Notes under the pieces: generated by a model | What the model was told of the DNA's origin: nothing | Database searches by the model: none | The model's input: the letters and a program-made list of their open reading frames with translations, nothing else | NCBI RefSeq assembly: GCF_003934165.1 | Contig: NZ_RKST01000001.1 | Coordinates: 372,001 to 436,000 of the forward strand | Origin: Borborobacter arsenicus | GTDB lineage: Bacteria; Pseudomonadota; Alphaproteobacteria; Rhizobiales; Rhizobiaceae | DNA length: 64,000 bases | Direction: 5' to 3' | Shown: positions 20,707-30,241 of the stretch, in pieces | How positions within the stretch are numbered: the first letter of the stretch is position 1 | Layout of the letters: each line of letters starts with the position of its first letter | Made by a program: the position numbers and the translations under genes

Positions 20707-21138
20707 ATGGTTACCCGCGCCCTGATCGAGCCTCCGCGCATTTTCCCGACCTTTCGCTACAAAGACGCCGCCAGAATGATCGACTGGCTCGACAACGCCT
20801 TCGGCTTCACGGTCCACGCCAAATACGCAGACGAGACCGGCGTCATCCAGCATGCGCAGCTGGCGCTCGGTTCCTCGATGATCATGCTCGGTACGGTGCG
20901 CGACGATGCCTATGGCAGGATGGTCGGCGAGCCCGGCCAAAATGGTGGGAAATCCGTCTATGTCGCCGTGGACGATGCCGACGCGCTCTATACCCGCGCC
21001 AAGGCGGCCGGCGCGCAGATACTGGAAGAGCCGACCGACCGCGACTATGGTAGCCGCGAGTTCATCTGCGCCGATCCGGAAGGCAATGTCTGGTCGTTCG
21101 GCACCTATTGGCCGAAGGCGGACGAACCGGCCGCATAG
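20707..21138 (+). CDS. VOC-family (glyoxalase/bleomycin-resistance-like) protein
   Basis: A 143-residue single vicinal-oxygen-chelate domain of the PhnB-like type (PTFRYKDAARMIDWLDNAFG at the start, FICADPEGNVWSFGTYWP at the end). AGGAG precedes the ATG. Substrates of this group are diverse, and nothing in the neighbourhood fixes one. Confidence 0.8.
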   Translation: MVTRALIEPPRIFPTFRYKDAARMIDWLDNAFGFTVHAKYADETGVIQHAQLALGSSMIMLGTVRDDAYGRMVGEPGQNGGKSVYVAVDDADALYTRAKAAGAQILEEPTDRDYGSREFICADPEGNVWSFGTYWPKADEPAA

Positions 21139-21173
21139 CTTCCATAAAAAGCCGGGAGGCAGCTTCGTCGCTC

Positions 21174-22640
21174 TCACCGCGCCGCAGCAAAAATCGCGTC
21201 GCAGTCGAGATGCATCTCCAGATGCGCCGCAATCTCGTCCAGTGCGCGCTCGACCTCCGCGCGATAGTCGATGCCGCCGCCCTCGACGCCGAGGCTTTCG
21301 AGGAATTTTCCGCGGAAGCCGTCCGCTCCGAACAAGCCATGCAGATAGGTCCCGAACACCTTGCCGTCGGCAGATGTGGCCCCGTCATCGATGCCGTTGA
21401 TGGTGACGACCGGGCGTCGGCAATCGGCACCCTGAGTTGCGCCCAGATGGATTTCATAGCCGGATAGCGGCTCGCTAAAATGCACCGACTGCGCGGTCAC
21501 GTTGCGCACCGTCTTTTGCGGCTCCATCACCGTCTCGACATCCAGCAGGCCAAGCCCTTCCGTTTCCTTCGCACTGCCCTCGATGCCATGCGGATCACGC
21601 ACCACGCGGCCAAGCATCTGGTAGCCGCCGCAAATGCCGACGACATGGCCGCCACGGCTGCGATGTTCGATGAGGTCCCGGTCCCAGCCATTGGCGCGGA
21701 AGGCGATGAGGTCGCCGATGGTCGATTTGGAGCCGGGTATCACCACCAGTCCGGCATCCGCAGGCAATCTGCGCCCCGGCGGCACGAATACGACTTCCAC
21801 CTGCGGTTCGGCGCGCAGCGGATCGAGGTCGTCAAAATTGGCAATGCGGCCAAGCAGCGGCACTGCAATCTTGAGCGCCCGTTGCTTGCCTTCCGCCAGC
21901 CGCTCAAGCGTCACCGCATCCTCCGAGGGCAGCAGTGCGGCCGCCTTCAGCCACGGCACGACGCCGAAGCAGGGCCAGCCGGTGAAGCGGCCCATGGCGG
22001 TGATGCCGTCTTCGAACAGCGAAACATCGCCACGAAACTTGTTGATCAGATAGCCGACGATCATGCGACGGTCTTCTTCCGGCAGGATCAGATGCGTGCC
22101 GGCGATAGACGCGATCACCCCGCCCCTGTCGATATCGCCGACCAGCACCACCGGCACATCGGCGCGCGTGGCAAAACCCATATTGGCGATGTCGCGGTCG
22201 CGCAGATTGATCTCGGCCGGCGAGCCCGCCCCCTCGACAATGACGAGGTCGGCTTCGGCTCCCAGTCTTTCCCAGGAATCCATGACTGCATGGATCAGCC
22301 TGCCCTTGAGCGCCTGATAGTCGCGCGCCTTCGCCTCGCCGAACACCTTCCCCTGCACGATGACCTGTGCGCCGATATCAGTCTGCGGCTTCAGCAGCAC
22401 CGGGTTCATGTGGATCGAAGGGGCCACGCCGCAGGCGATCGCCTGAAGCCACTGCGCCCGGCCGATCTCGCCGCCGGCCTCACCCGGAATATCGGCTACG
22501 GCGGCATTGTTGGACATGTTCTGCGGCTTGAAGGGCCTGACCCTGAGCCCGCGATTTCTTGCTGCCCGGCAGAGCCCGGCTACCAGCACGGTCTTGCCGA
22601 CATCAGACCCGGTGCCTTGCAGCATGATCGCCTTTGCCAT
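21174..22640 (-). CDS. cobQ: Cobyric acid synthase
   Basis: A 488-residue glutamine-dependent amidase of cobalamin synthesis, which amidates side chains of adenosylcobyrinate a,c-diamide. The N-terminal ATP-binding domain has QGTGSDVGKTVLVAGLCR; the glutamine amidotransferase domain has GICGGYQMLG with the nucleophilic Cys. It stands alone, divergent from the acyl-CoA dehydrogenase. Cobalamin supply is relevant to the corrinoid methyltransferases later in the window. I see no B12 riboswitch box in the 178-bp upstream gap. Confidence 0.93.
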   Translation of the reverse strand: MAKAIMLQGTGSDVGKTVLVAGLCRAARNRGLRVRPFKPQNMSNNAAVADIPGEAGGEIGRAQWLQAIACGVAPSIHMNPVLLKPQTDIGAQVIVQGKVFGEAKARDYQALKGRLIHAVMDSWERLGAEADLVIVEGAGSPAEINLRDRDIANMGFATRADVPVVLVGDIDRGGVIASIAGTHLILPEEDRRMIVGYLINKFRGDVSLFEDGITAMGRFTGWPCFGVVPWLKAAALLPSEDAVTLERLAEGKQRALKIAVPLLGRIANFDDLDPLRAEPQVEVVFVPPGRRLPADAGLVVIPGSKSTIGDLIAFRANGWDRDLIEHRSRGGHVVGICGGYQMLGRVVRDPHGIEGSAKETEGLGLLDVETVMEPQKTVRNVTAQSVHFSEPLSGYEIHLGATQGADCRRPVVTINGIDDGATSADGKVFGTYLHGLFGADGFRGKFLESLGVEGGGIDYRAEVERALDEIAAHLEMHLDCDAIFAAAR

Positions 22641-22818
22641 GGCTCAAGCACTCCCACATGCGACGGGGACGGTTCCAGTCGGCCTGTCTAAAAATGTCGT
22701 CACTGAATATTCCCGCCTATCAAAATACGCACAGCCGCTGCTCATCAGGTCCGCTTGCGTGGGCGCATCATTGGTCTAGATTGGCGCTCGCGCATAGAAA
22801 AAATTCAGGGAGGACGCG

Positions 22819-23994
22819 ATGAATACCAGCGTCGACGCGACCGCCGGCCAGTTCGATCTCAATGAGGATCAGCGCGCCATTCAGGAAATGGCCGAGGCTT
22901 TCGCACAAGACCGCGTGGCACCCAATGCGCTCGAATGGGATCGGAACCGCCATTTTCCAGCTGACGTGATTCGCGAAACCGGCGCTCTCGGCCTTGGCGG
23001 CATCTATGTGCGCGACGACGTCGGCGGCTCGGCTCTGGGTCGGCTCGACGCGGTGCTGGTGTTCGAAGCGCTGTCAAAGGCCTGCCCGGCCTTTTCATCC
23101 TTCATTTCGATCCACAACATGGCGTCATGGATGATCGACCGCTTCGGCAATGACGAGCAGCGCCAGCGCTTTTTGCCGAAACTGACCTCCATGGAATGGC
23201 TGGCGAGCTATTGCCTGACCGAGCCGGGATCGGGATCGGATGCGGCCGCCTTGAAGACCCGCGCGGTTCGCAGCGGCGGCAATGGCAGCGATTATGTGCT
23301 CAACGGTGCCAAGCAGTTCATTTCCGGTGCCGGTGACACTGACCTCTACGTCACCATGGTCCGCACCGGCGAGGACGGGCCGAAAGGCGTCTCCACGCTC
23401 GTGGTGCCAAAGGACGCGCCGGGCCTCTCTTTCGGGGCGCTTGAAAACAAGATGGGCTGGCACATGCAGTCCACGCGGCAGGTGATTTTCGAGGATTGCA
23501 AGGTGCCGGCCGAAAACCTGCTTTCCGACGAAGGCGAAGGCTTCCGCATCGCCATGGCCGGGCTCGACGGCGGACGGCTCAACATCGCCGCCTGTTCGCT
23601 TGGCGGCGCACAAGCCGCGCTCGACAAGGCGGTGGGCTACACTGCCGAACGCAAGGCCTTCGGCAAGACGATCAACCAGTTCCAGGCGCTGCAGTTCAAG
23701 CTGGCCGACATGGAAACGGAACTGCAGGCGGCGCGTATCTTCCTTTACACGGCTGCCTCCAAGCTCGACCGCAAGGCCCATGATGCCAGCAAATGGTCGG
23801 CCATGGCCAAGCGCTTCGTCACCGATACTGGCTTCAACGTCGCCAATGATGCGCTGCAGCTGCATGGCGGCTATGGCTATCTGCACGATTACGGCGTGGA
23901 AAAGCTGGTGCGCGACCTGCGCGTCCACCAGATCCTCGAAGGCACCAATGAAATCATGCGCGTCATCATCGCGCGCGCCCTGATCGGGCGCTGA
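22819..23994 (+). CDS. Acyl-CoA dehydrogenase, isobutyryl-CoA dehydrogenase type
   Basis: A 391-residue flavoenzyme with the normal family layout: LTEPGSGSDAAALKTRA (FAD/substrate region), GRLNIAACSLGGAQAALD and QLHGGYGYLHDYGVEKLVRD near the C-terminus, where ILEGTNEIMR is the standard end. The following gene is 3-hydroxyisobutyrate dehydrogenase, so oxidation of isobutyryl-CoA in valine breakdown is the likely role. GGGAGGA precedes the ATG at 22819. Confidence 0.88.
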   Translation: MNTSVDATAGQFDLNEDQRAIQEMAEAFAQDRVAPNALEWDRNRHFPADVIRETGALGLGGIYVRDDVGGSALGRLDAVLVFEALSKACPAFSSFISIHNMASWMIDRFGNDEQRQRFLPKLTSMEWLASYCLTEPGSGSDAAALKTRAVRSGGNGSDYVLNGAKQFISGAGDTDLYVTMVRTGEDGPKGVSTLVVPKDAPGLSFGALENKMGWHMQSTRQVIFEDCKVPAENLLSDEGEGFRIAMAGLDGGRLNIAACSLGGAQAALDKAVGYTAERKAFGKTINQFQALQFKLADMETELQAARIFLYTAASKLDRKAHDASKWSAMAKRFVTDTGFNVANDALQLHGGYGYLHDYGVEKLVRDLRVHQILEGTNEIMRVIIARALIGR

Positions 23995-24019
23995 AGAACA
24001 ACATCCGGGAGAAGCAGAC

Positions 24020-24904
24020 ATGACGACAATCGCCTTCATCGGGCTTGGTAATATGGGCAATCCGATGGCCGCCAATCTGGTCAAGGCGGGTCACGAAGTG
24101 CATGGCTTCGACCTCGTGCCCGAGAACTTGACGATCGCGCGCGAACACGGTGTCACCGTCATGGCCAATGCGGTGGCGGCGGTGAAGGGTGCGGAAATCG
24201 TCATCACCATGCTGCCCGCCGGCAAGCATGTGCTGTCAGTCTATGAGGACATCGCGCCAAAGGCCGAAAAAGGCGCGCTTTTCATCGATTCCTCGACCAT
24301 CGACGTGGATTCGGCGCGCAAGGCTCATGCCATTGCCGCCAAGCACGGCCTGCTTTCCGTAGATGCGCCGGTTTCCGGCGGAACCGGCGGCGCGACCGCC
24401 GGCACGCTGACCTTCATGGCCGGCGGTTCGGCTGAGGCCTTTGCCAAGGCCGAGCCGGTGCTGAAGCCGATGGCAGGCCGCATCGTGCATTGCGGCGACG
24501 GCGGCGCCGGCCAGGCGGCCAAGATCTGCAACAATATGATCCTCGGCATTTCGATGATCGGCGTGGCGGAAGCTTTCGTGCTTGCCGAAAAGCTCGGCCT
24601 GTCGCATCAGGCATTGTTCGACGTCGCTTCCACTTCCTCAGGCCAGTGCTGGTCACTGACGAGCTACTGCCCCGTGCCCGGCCCGGTCCCAGCCTCCCCT
24701 GCCAATCGCGACTACAAGCCCGGCTTTGCCGCCGCCCTGATGTTGAAGGATTTGAAGCTCTCCCAGGAAGCCGCACAAGGCGCCGGCGCGGTCACGCCGC
24801 TCGGCGCGGAGGCCGCCCAACTCTATGCCCTGTTCAACGCGCAGGGCGGCGGCAGCACAGATTTTTCCGGCATCATAAATTTCCTGCGCGGAAAAGCCTC
24901 TTAG
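24020..24904 (+). CDS. mmsB: 3-hydroxyisobutyrate dehydrogenase
   Basis: A 294-residue beta-hydroxyacid dehydrogenase. It shows the N-terminal NAD fold FIGLGNMGNPMAANLVKAG, the substrate motif DAPVSGGTGGATAGTL and the catalytic Lys region GAGQAAKICNNMILG. It oxidises 3-hydroxyisobutyrate to methylmalonate semialdehyde in valine catabolism and follows the acyl-CoA dehydrogenase by 25 bp. Confidence 0.9.
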   Translation: MTTIAFIGLGNMGNPMAANLVKAGHEVHGFDLVPENLTIAREHGVTVMANAVAAVKGAEIVITMLPAGKHVLSVYEDIAPKAEKGALFIDSSTIDVDSARKAHAIAAKHGLLSVDAPVSGGTGGATAGTLTFMAGGSAEAFAKAEPVLKPMAGRIVHCGDGGAGQAAKICNNMILGISMIGVAEAFVLAEKLGLSHQALFDVASTSSGQCWSLTSYCPVPGPVPASPANRDYKPGFAAALMLKDLKLSQEAAQGAGAVTPLGAEAAQLYALFNAQGGGSTDFSGIINFLRGKAS

Positions 24905-24947
24905 CAACGAATAGCCGTCGCATTTTATTCAAAAATAAGCCGAAAAA

Positions 24948-24966
24948 ACCTCAAATTTAGGTTTGA
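24948..24966 (+). terminator. Possible weak terminator after mmsB
   Basis: An AAACCT...AGGTTT hairpin with an A/T-rich loop lies 44 bp after the mmsB stop. The stem is short and there is no long T run, so it may be weak. The rest of 24905-25170 contains no convincing gene. Confidence 0.4.
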
Positions 24967-25170
24967 TTAAGCTCTCGCTAACCACGCGGTAACGATGTCC
25001 CGCTAGAACCGTTTGCAGGCGGCCAAATCGCAGCCGCCCACCGCTCCGGATCAGGTCTCGCGTACCGGAGCCGTACCTTCGCAGCGTATTCAGTCGCGAA
25101 GGGCCATGCGTTCAAGTGGCAAAGCCGTGTTCCCTCCGCAAATCGGATGGGCGCGGTTTTTGCCTGTTGT

Positions 25171-25536
25171 TCAACCTGATTTGGACAGGCGGCGATAATT
25201 CGCCTTCACCTGACGGCTGGCCGGCTTCATTGCCGCCCTCATCGACCGTTCGACCGCAGCGCCATTCATGAGCGCCGGCGTTCTGCCGGCAGCGACATCG
25301 AACCAGAACGCCGTGGCTGAACGCAGCAGCGACATTTGCGCGGCGGCGATCCCTTCGACCAGCGCCGCATTCTTCTCGCTGATCGCACGGGTGGTCTCGA
25401 CACCCCAGAGGTTCTTGTCCCGCGCTTCCATAGCCATCAACGGCAGCCGCATGGCCATAACCATCGGCGCAAGCATCAGATCGTGGCCGATCGCCATCGC
25501 CTCGCGCGTCGCCCTGTAGCTTCTTCGACTTGTCAT
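25171..25536 (-). CDS. Uncharacterised helical protein (possibly phasin-like)
   Basis: A 121-residue protein rich in Ala, Met and Arg and predicted helical (AMAIGHDLMLAPMVMAMRLP, then ERSMRAAMKPASRQVKANYR). Size and composition recall phasin-like or polyhydroxyalkanoate-associated proteins, but I see no diagnostic motif and leave the function open. ATG 25536 is preferred over a GTG at 25551, with GGGGA upstream. Confidence 0.6.
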   Translation of the reverse strand: MTSRRSYRATREAMAIGHDLMLAPMVMAMRLPLMAMEARDKNLWGVETTRAISEKNAALVEGIAAAQMSLLRSATAFWFDVAAGRTPALMNGAAVERSMRAAMKPASRQVKANYRRLSKSG

Positions 25537-25602
25537 GAAAAATCCCCGCACCCGGCTGCGCTGGCAGCAACCGACAACGCACCGCAGTTATGGATGTTCC
25601 GA

Positions 25603-25637
25603 AGCAAGGCGGGCAGACAACTTCTGCCCGCCTTGCT
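25603..25637 (-). terminator. Strong hairpin after the aminotransferase gene
   Basis: A perfect 15-bp stem (agcaaggcgggcaga / tctgcccgccttgct) with a 5-nt loop lies 3 nt beyond the aminotransferase stop. There is no clear T run, but the position suits a transcript end or an mRNA-stabilising hairpin. Confidence 0.75.
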
Positions 25638-25640
25638 GTG

Positions 25641-27023
25641 TTATCCGGCTTTGCGCAGGTCAGCCTCGGCAAGATCGAGCGCTTTCACGATGCGCTCGCC
25701 AGCCATGTCGATGGTTTCGCGCGTCCAGATCAGCGGCGGCGACAGGATCATCGAATCGCCGGTTGCTCGCATCATCATGCCGTTGGCGATGGCATGGTCG
25801 CGCACGACCACGGCGGCACTGCCGACCGGCTCGAAGCGCTCGCGCGTCGCCTTGTCCTTGACGATCTCGATTGCCCCCATCAGCCCGAAGCTGCGGACTT
25901 CGCCGACCAGCGGATGGCTAGAGACGCGCTCCTTCAGCATCTGCGCGAAATATGGCCCGGTATCGGTCCTGACGCGCTCGATCAGCCCTTCCTGCTCGAT
26001 GATTTCCAGGTTCTTCAGTGCGACCGCACAGCAGACCGGATGGCCGGAATAGGTGTAGCCATGGTTGAACTCGCCGCCCTTTTCCACCAGCGTATTGGCG
26101 ATGCGGTCGCCCACCAGCAGCGCCGAAAGCGGCTGATAGCCCGAGGTGAGCGCCTTGGCTGTGGTGATCATATCCGGCTCGATGCCCATGGACTGCGCCG
26201 CGAACCATTCGCCGGTGCGGCCATAGCCGGTGATGACCTCATCCAGCATCAGGAGCACATCATATTTGCGGCAGATGCGCTGCACTTCCGGCCAATAGCT
26301 TGCCGGCGGGATCTTGACGCCGCCAGCACCCTGGATCGGCTCGCCGATGAAGGCTGCGACATTATCGGGGCGGGCTTCGAGGATCGCATCCTCGACGGCC
26401 TTTGCCGCGCGCAGGCCGAAATCATGGTCGCTCTCGCCCGGCTCGGCCAGTTCATAGGCATAGGGCATCATCACATGGACGATATTGGGCACCGCGCCGC
26501 CAAGCTGCTCATGCATGCCCGACATACCTCCAAGCGACGAGCCGGCGACGGTGGAGCCGTGATAGGCCATCTCGCGGGAAATGATGCGGTTCTTCTGCGG
26601 CTTGCCCTCCAGAACCCAGTAGTGCCGGACGAGACGCAGCGCCGTGTCGTTCGATTCCGAGCCCGATGAGCCGTAGAACACCTGGTTGATATGTTTGGGC
26701 GCGATCTCGGCAAGTTTCTTGGCCAAAAGCACCGGCGTCGGCGTCGAGCAGCGGAAGAAGGAATTGTAATAGGGCAGTTCCTTCATCTGGCTGTAGGCGG
26801 CTTCTGCCAGTTCGTTGCGGCCATAGCCGACATTGACGCACCACAGGCCGGCCATACCGTCGAGCAGTTCCTTGCCCTCGGAATCATAGATGAACGGGCC
26901 GTTGGCATGCGTGATCATGCGCGCACCGGTTCCGCGCAGGTCCTTGTGGTCGGTGAAGGGATGAAGGTGATGCGCATTATCTATCGCCTGCAACTGCGAT
27001 AGCGAAAAATTCTGGTAAGTCAT
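25641..27023 (-). CDS. Class III omega-amine/beta-alanine:pyruvate-type aminotransferase
   Basis: A 460-residue PLP enzyme. The PLP-binding Lys is in TTAKALTSGYQPLSALLVGD, the cofactor Asp is in LLMLDEVITGYGRTGEWF, and the phosphate site is GSSGSESNDTALRL. Close family members transfer amino groups from putrescine, GABA, beta-alanine or taurine to pyruvate; the exact donor cannot be decided here. It is followed by a strong hairpin, and the MFS gene lies upstream on the same strand. Confidence 0.85.
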   Translation of the reverse strand: MTYQNFSLSQLQAIDNAHHLHPFTDHKDLRGTGARMITHANGPFIYDSEGKELLDGMAGLWCVNVGYGRNELAEAAYSQMKELPYYNSFFRCSTPTPVLLAKKLAEIAPKHINQVFYGSSGSESNDTALRLVRHYWVLEGKPQKNRIISREMAYHGSTVAGSSLGGMSGMHEQLGGAVPNIVHVMMPYAYELAEPGESDHDFGLRAAKAVEDAILEARPDNVAAFIGEPIQGAGGVKIPPASYWPEVQRICRKYDVLLMLDEVITGYGRTGEWFAAQSMGIEPDMITTAKALTSGYQPLSALLVGDRIANTLVEKGGEFNHGYTYSGHPVCCAVALKNLEIIEQEGLIERVRTDTGPYFAQMLKERVSSHPLVGEVRSFGLMGAIEIVKDKATRERFEPVGSAAVVVRDHAIANGMMMRATGDSMILSPPLIWTRETIDMAGERIVKALDLAEADLRKAG

Positions 27024-27229
27024 TGGGTTGATCCTTCCAGTTGATTCAATCCGGCAAGGCCGGGGCGAGCATCAACGAAGGAAAGGCGGCGAATAGCCTA
27101 TGCGCGCGCACAGGCGCAGAAGTTCGGCGTGGCGCGTACGCGGCGACGGCGTGACGGCAACGTGCTCCACAATCGTATGAAAGCAGCACTCCTGCATGGA
27201 AAGAGTGTAACCGAGAGCGCGGGCGCGGT

Positions 27230-28429
27230 TCAACCCTTGGCGCTGCGGCGCGCTGCCCGGTAAAGCGCAAAACCGACCAATGCGCCGGTCAATCCGGCGA
27301 TCACCAGCGGCAACCCGACCGGCCCCACGGCCTGCATCAGAGATCCGGCCACAGGAGGCCCGATCATACCGCCAAGGCCCCACATCAGCGCAAAAGCGGC
27401 ATTGCCGGCGACAAGGGCAAGGCCCTTGAAGCGGCCTCCAAGCTCGACCAGCGCCATGGTATAGATCCCATAGCCCACACCGCCCATCACGGTAAGCAGC
27501 GGCCAGATGAAGGGCGTCAGAATGAGCGATGGCAGCAGCAGTGCGCAGATTGCGGTCGTCAGCGCACAGGCGACGACCATGGCGCGGCCGCCGAAGCGTT
27601 CGGCCGCAAGCCCGAGAGGTATCTGGAGCAGGATGTTGCCGGCCGACAATGCGGTGATGAGCGCGGCCAACGCCGCCGCCGTCAGCCCGTAGCCCGCCCC
27701 GAACACCGGGAGCATGGAATATGCGCTTTGCTGTGTTGCCGAAGAGACGGTGACGGCTACCAGCAGCGCCGGTGCAAGACTGGCAAACCAGATGACGCCG
27801 CCAACCCTGTCCTTATCATCGCTCTCCGCTGCTTGGCTTTTGGGCGCTTCGAAGCCGGGAAGCCCTGCCGAGACGATAAACAGCACTGCCGCGCAGGCGG
27901 CAAATCCGCCAACGCCCACCAGGAACGGCGGCCAGCCATTGATGCCTGTCATCGCCAGCGCCAGCGGCCCGGCAGCATAGCCTGCACCCATCAATGCGTT
28001 GAACACGCCCATTACCCTGCCGCGCCGCGCGGGCGGAGCAAGCGCCAGCGCCCAGACCTCGCCCAGAATGTAGAGCGGGTTGATGATCAGGCCGAGCAGG
28101 AAGCGGATAACGAACCACGCGACCCAGTCCTGCAGAAATCCGATTGCAAAGAAGCAGACCGAGCCCAAAAGCGCGCAACCGACTGCCAATGCGCGCGCAC
28201 CAAGCACCTGCACTGCTTTCGGCACGAAGGATGCCGAAAGAATGAGTCCGAGCGGCATCATCGCCGCCGAAAGCCCGATCGTTGCCGGGGAAAGCCCCTG
28301 TTGTTGCATCAGCAAGGTAAACAGCGGATAGCTGAGCCCCTGCGCGACACCGAACATGGAAAGCGCAGCCGTTACGCCGGCGAGCGCTGCCCAGCGCGGT
28401 GGACCGGCATCTTCAGCGACTACAGACAT
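27230..28429 (-). CDS. MFS transporter
   Basis: A 399-residue major facilitator with about 12 hydrophobic helices. The first half has LIINPLYILGEVWALALAPPARRGRVMGVFN, in which the loop-2-like basic segment PARRGR is visible. It resembles the YcaD-type group of uncharacterised permeases. I chose ATG 28429 because the GGGG ribosome-binding stretch has workable spacing only to that codon. Substrate unknown. Confidence 0.75.
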   Translation of the reverse strand: MSVVAEDAGPPRWAALAGVTAALSMFGVAQGLSYPLFTLLMQQQGLSPATIGLSAAMMPLGLILSASFVPKAVQVLGARALAVGCALLGSVCFFAIGFLQDWVAWFVIRFLLGLIINPLYILGEVWALALAPPARRGRVMGVFNALMGAGYAAGPLALAMTGINGWPPFLVGVGGFAACAAVLFIVSAGLPGFEAPKSQAAESDDKDRVGGVIWFASLAPALLVAVTVSSATQQSAYSMLPVFGAGYGLTAAALAALITALSAGNILLQIPLGLAAERFGGRAMVVACALTTAICALLLPSLILTPFIWPLLTVMGGVGYGIYTMALVELGGRFKGLALVAGNAAFALMWGLGGMIGPPVAGSLMQAVGPVGLPLVIAGLTGALVGFALYRAARRSAKG

Positions 28430-28636
28430 GTTCACGCGCATCCCCTGCTTCAGGCAGCGGAGCATATAGCCATCGCGCCGCCTGCGCTGCTGCGACAGCC
28501 GGCATCAATCGGCAGGGCCAGCGACAGTCGCCGCTTCCCGATGTCGCTTTGCTTGCCCAACGGGTCGTCGCATCGGCACTGACAAGCTTTACGCCGGTCC
28601 ATTATGCGGCCTCGTTGCGCCAATGCGAGGACTGCC

Positions 28637-30202
28637 ATGACTGCCGCCTTCACTCCACCCTCCCCCGATCACACACGCCGTGGCGGGCGGGCCGGAAAGA
28701 GGGCCGGAGCGTCGGCCACCTTCGAGCAACCACCCTTTCGCCAGCTCAAGATTCCGTTCGAACCGACACGAATCGTCTCGGATGACGAGTTGGAATCGAT
28801 CCATCTGGCGTCGCTGCGCGTGCTGAAGGAGATCGGCGTAGAGGTACTGCATGAGGAAGCGCGCGCCATCATGAAGCGCCATGGCGCCGATGTGCGTGAC
28901 GGCAGCGAGCGCGTCCGCTTCGACAGCGACATGATCATGGAGCTGATGGCGTCCTGCCCATCCGAATTCACGCTGCATGCGCGCAACCCGGCTCACAATG
29001 TGCGCTTTGGCGGCAACAATCTCATCTTCGCGCAGATGGGTTCGGCGCCGAACTGCTCTGATATGGATGGTGGCCGCCGCCCAGGAAATCAGGCCGACTT
29101 CCGCAATTTCCTGAAACTTGCGCAGATGCACAACATCCTGAACACCACCGGCGGCTATCCGGTCGAGCCGGTCGATATCCACCCTTCGGTGCGCCACCTG
29201 GAGTGCATTCGCGACTTCGTGACCTTTACCGACAAGGCCTTCCACATCTACTCGCTCGGCAAGGAGCGCAATACCGACGGCATCGAAATCGCCCGCATCG
29301 CGCGCGGCATCAGCCGCGAGCAGTTGCAGGACGAGCCCTCCGTCTACACCATCATCAACACCAATTCGCCGCTGAAGCTGGACGTGCCGATGATGGAAGG
29401 CATCATCCAGATGTCGGGCAAGGGCCAGATCGTCATCGTCACGCCCTTCACGCTGGCTGGCGCAATGGCCCCGGTGACGGTAGCGGGCGCGCTGGTGCAG
29501 CAGAATGCCGAGGCGCTCGCCGGCCTTGCCTTCAGCCAGATGGTGAAGAAAGGCGCGCCCGTGGGCTATGGCGGCTTCACCTCCAATGTCGACATGAAGT
29601 CGGGCGCGCCGGCCTTCGGCACGCCGGAATATATGAAGGCGCAACTTGTCGGCGGCCAGCTTGCCCGGCGCTACAACATCCCCTACCGCACCTCCAATGT
29701 CTGCGCCGCCAACACGGTCGATGCGCAAGCCGCTTACGAAAGCGTATTTTCACTGTGGGGCGCCATTCAGGGCGGCGGCAATTTCATGCTCCATTCCGCC
29801 GGCTGGCTCGAAGGCGGCCTGCGCTGCTCCTACGAGAAGATGATCCTCGATATCGATCTCTTGCAGATGGTCGCCGAATTCCTGACGCCGCTCGATCTTT
29901 CCGAAGACGCGCTTGCCATCGAGGCCATCCGCTCGGTCGGCCCGGGCGGGCATTTCTTCGGAACGCAGCATACGCAGGACCGCTACAAGACCGCCTTCTA
30001 TGCGCCGATCATCTCGGACTGGCGCAATTACGAGACCTGGATGGAGGCCGGCAGCCCGACCGCGATGGAGCGCGCCAACCGGATCTGGAAGGAGCGCCTT
30101 GCCAGCTACGAAAAGCCACCGCTCGACCCGGCGATCGAGGAGGAACTCAACGCCTTCGTTGAAAAGCGCCGTCTGGAAGGCGGCGCACCAACGGATTTTT
30201 GA
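28637..30202 (+). CDS. Trimethylamine methyltransferase (MttB) family protein, non-pyrrolysine; copy 1
   Basis: A 521-residue MttB-superfamily methyltransferase. The frame has no in-frame TAG, so it is the pyrrolysine-free type; the characterised member of that type, MtgB, moves a methyl group from glycine betaine to a corrinoid protein. Family landmarks include VTPFTLAGAMAPVTVAGAL and FMLHSAGWLEGGLRCSYEKM. The N-terminus carries a basic Gly-rich stretch (TRRGGRAGKRAGASA, residues 13-27) before the TIM-barrel. The start is ATG 28637 with GCGAGG upstream. The DUF559, dimethylglycine dehydrogenase and DddP-like genes follow. Substrate is inferred: glycine betaine, proline betaine, carnitine-like amines or DMSP. 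Confidence 0.9.
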   Translation: MTAAFTPPSPDHTRRGGRAGKRAGASATFEQPPFRQLKIPFEPTRIVSDDELESIHLASLRVLKEIGVEVLHEEARAIMKRHGADVRDGSERVRFDSDMIMELMASCPSEFTLHARNPAHNVRFGGNNLIFAQMGSAPNCSDMDGGRRPGNQADFRNFLKLAQMHNILNTTGGYPVEPVDIHPSVRHLECIRDFVTFTDKAFHIYSLGKERNTDGIEIARIARGISREQLQDEPSVYTIINTNSPLKLDVPMMEGIIQMSGKGQIVIVTPFTLAGAMAPVTVAGALVQQNAEALAGLAFSQMVKKGAPVGYGGFTSNVDMKSGAPAFGTPEYMKAQLVGGQLARRYNIPYRTSNVCAANTVDAQAAYESVFSLWGAIQGGGNFMLHSAGWLEGGLRCSYEKMILDIDLLQMVAEFLTPLDLSEDALAIEAIRSVGPGGHFFGTQHTQDRYKTAFYAPIISDWRNYETWMEAGSPTAMERANRIWKERLASYEKPPLDPAIEEELNAFVEKRRLEGGAPTDF

Positions 30203-30241
30203 GCAGGTCACCAAATTGGCGTATCGCGACTTGATCAAACG

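Noticed and set aside
22641-22818. Cobalamin riboswitch before cobQ
   Set aside because: No B12-box-like sequence or expected multi-stem structure is visible in the 178-bp divergent gap.
27046-27270. 75-residue minus-strand ORF and a 41-residue variant (27072-27198)
   Set aside because: They overlap the MFS 3' end, are Arg/Ala/Pro-rich like GC-shadow frames, and lack a clear ribosome-binding site or family motif.
28637-30202. Pyrrolysine-containing MttB (true trimethylamine methyltransferase)
   Set aside because: Both MttB-family frames are open without an in-frame TAG, and no pyrrolysine tRNA or pylBCD genes are seen in the window.
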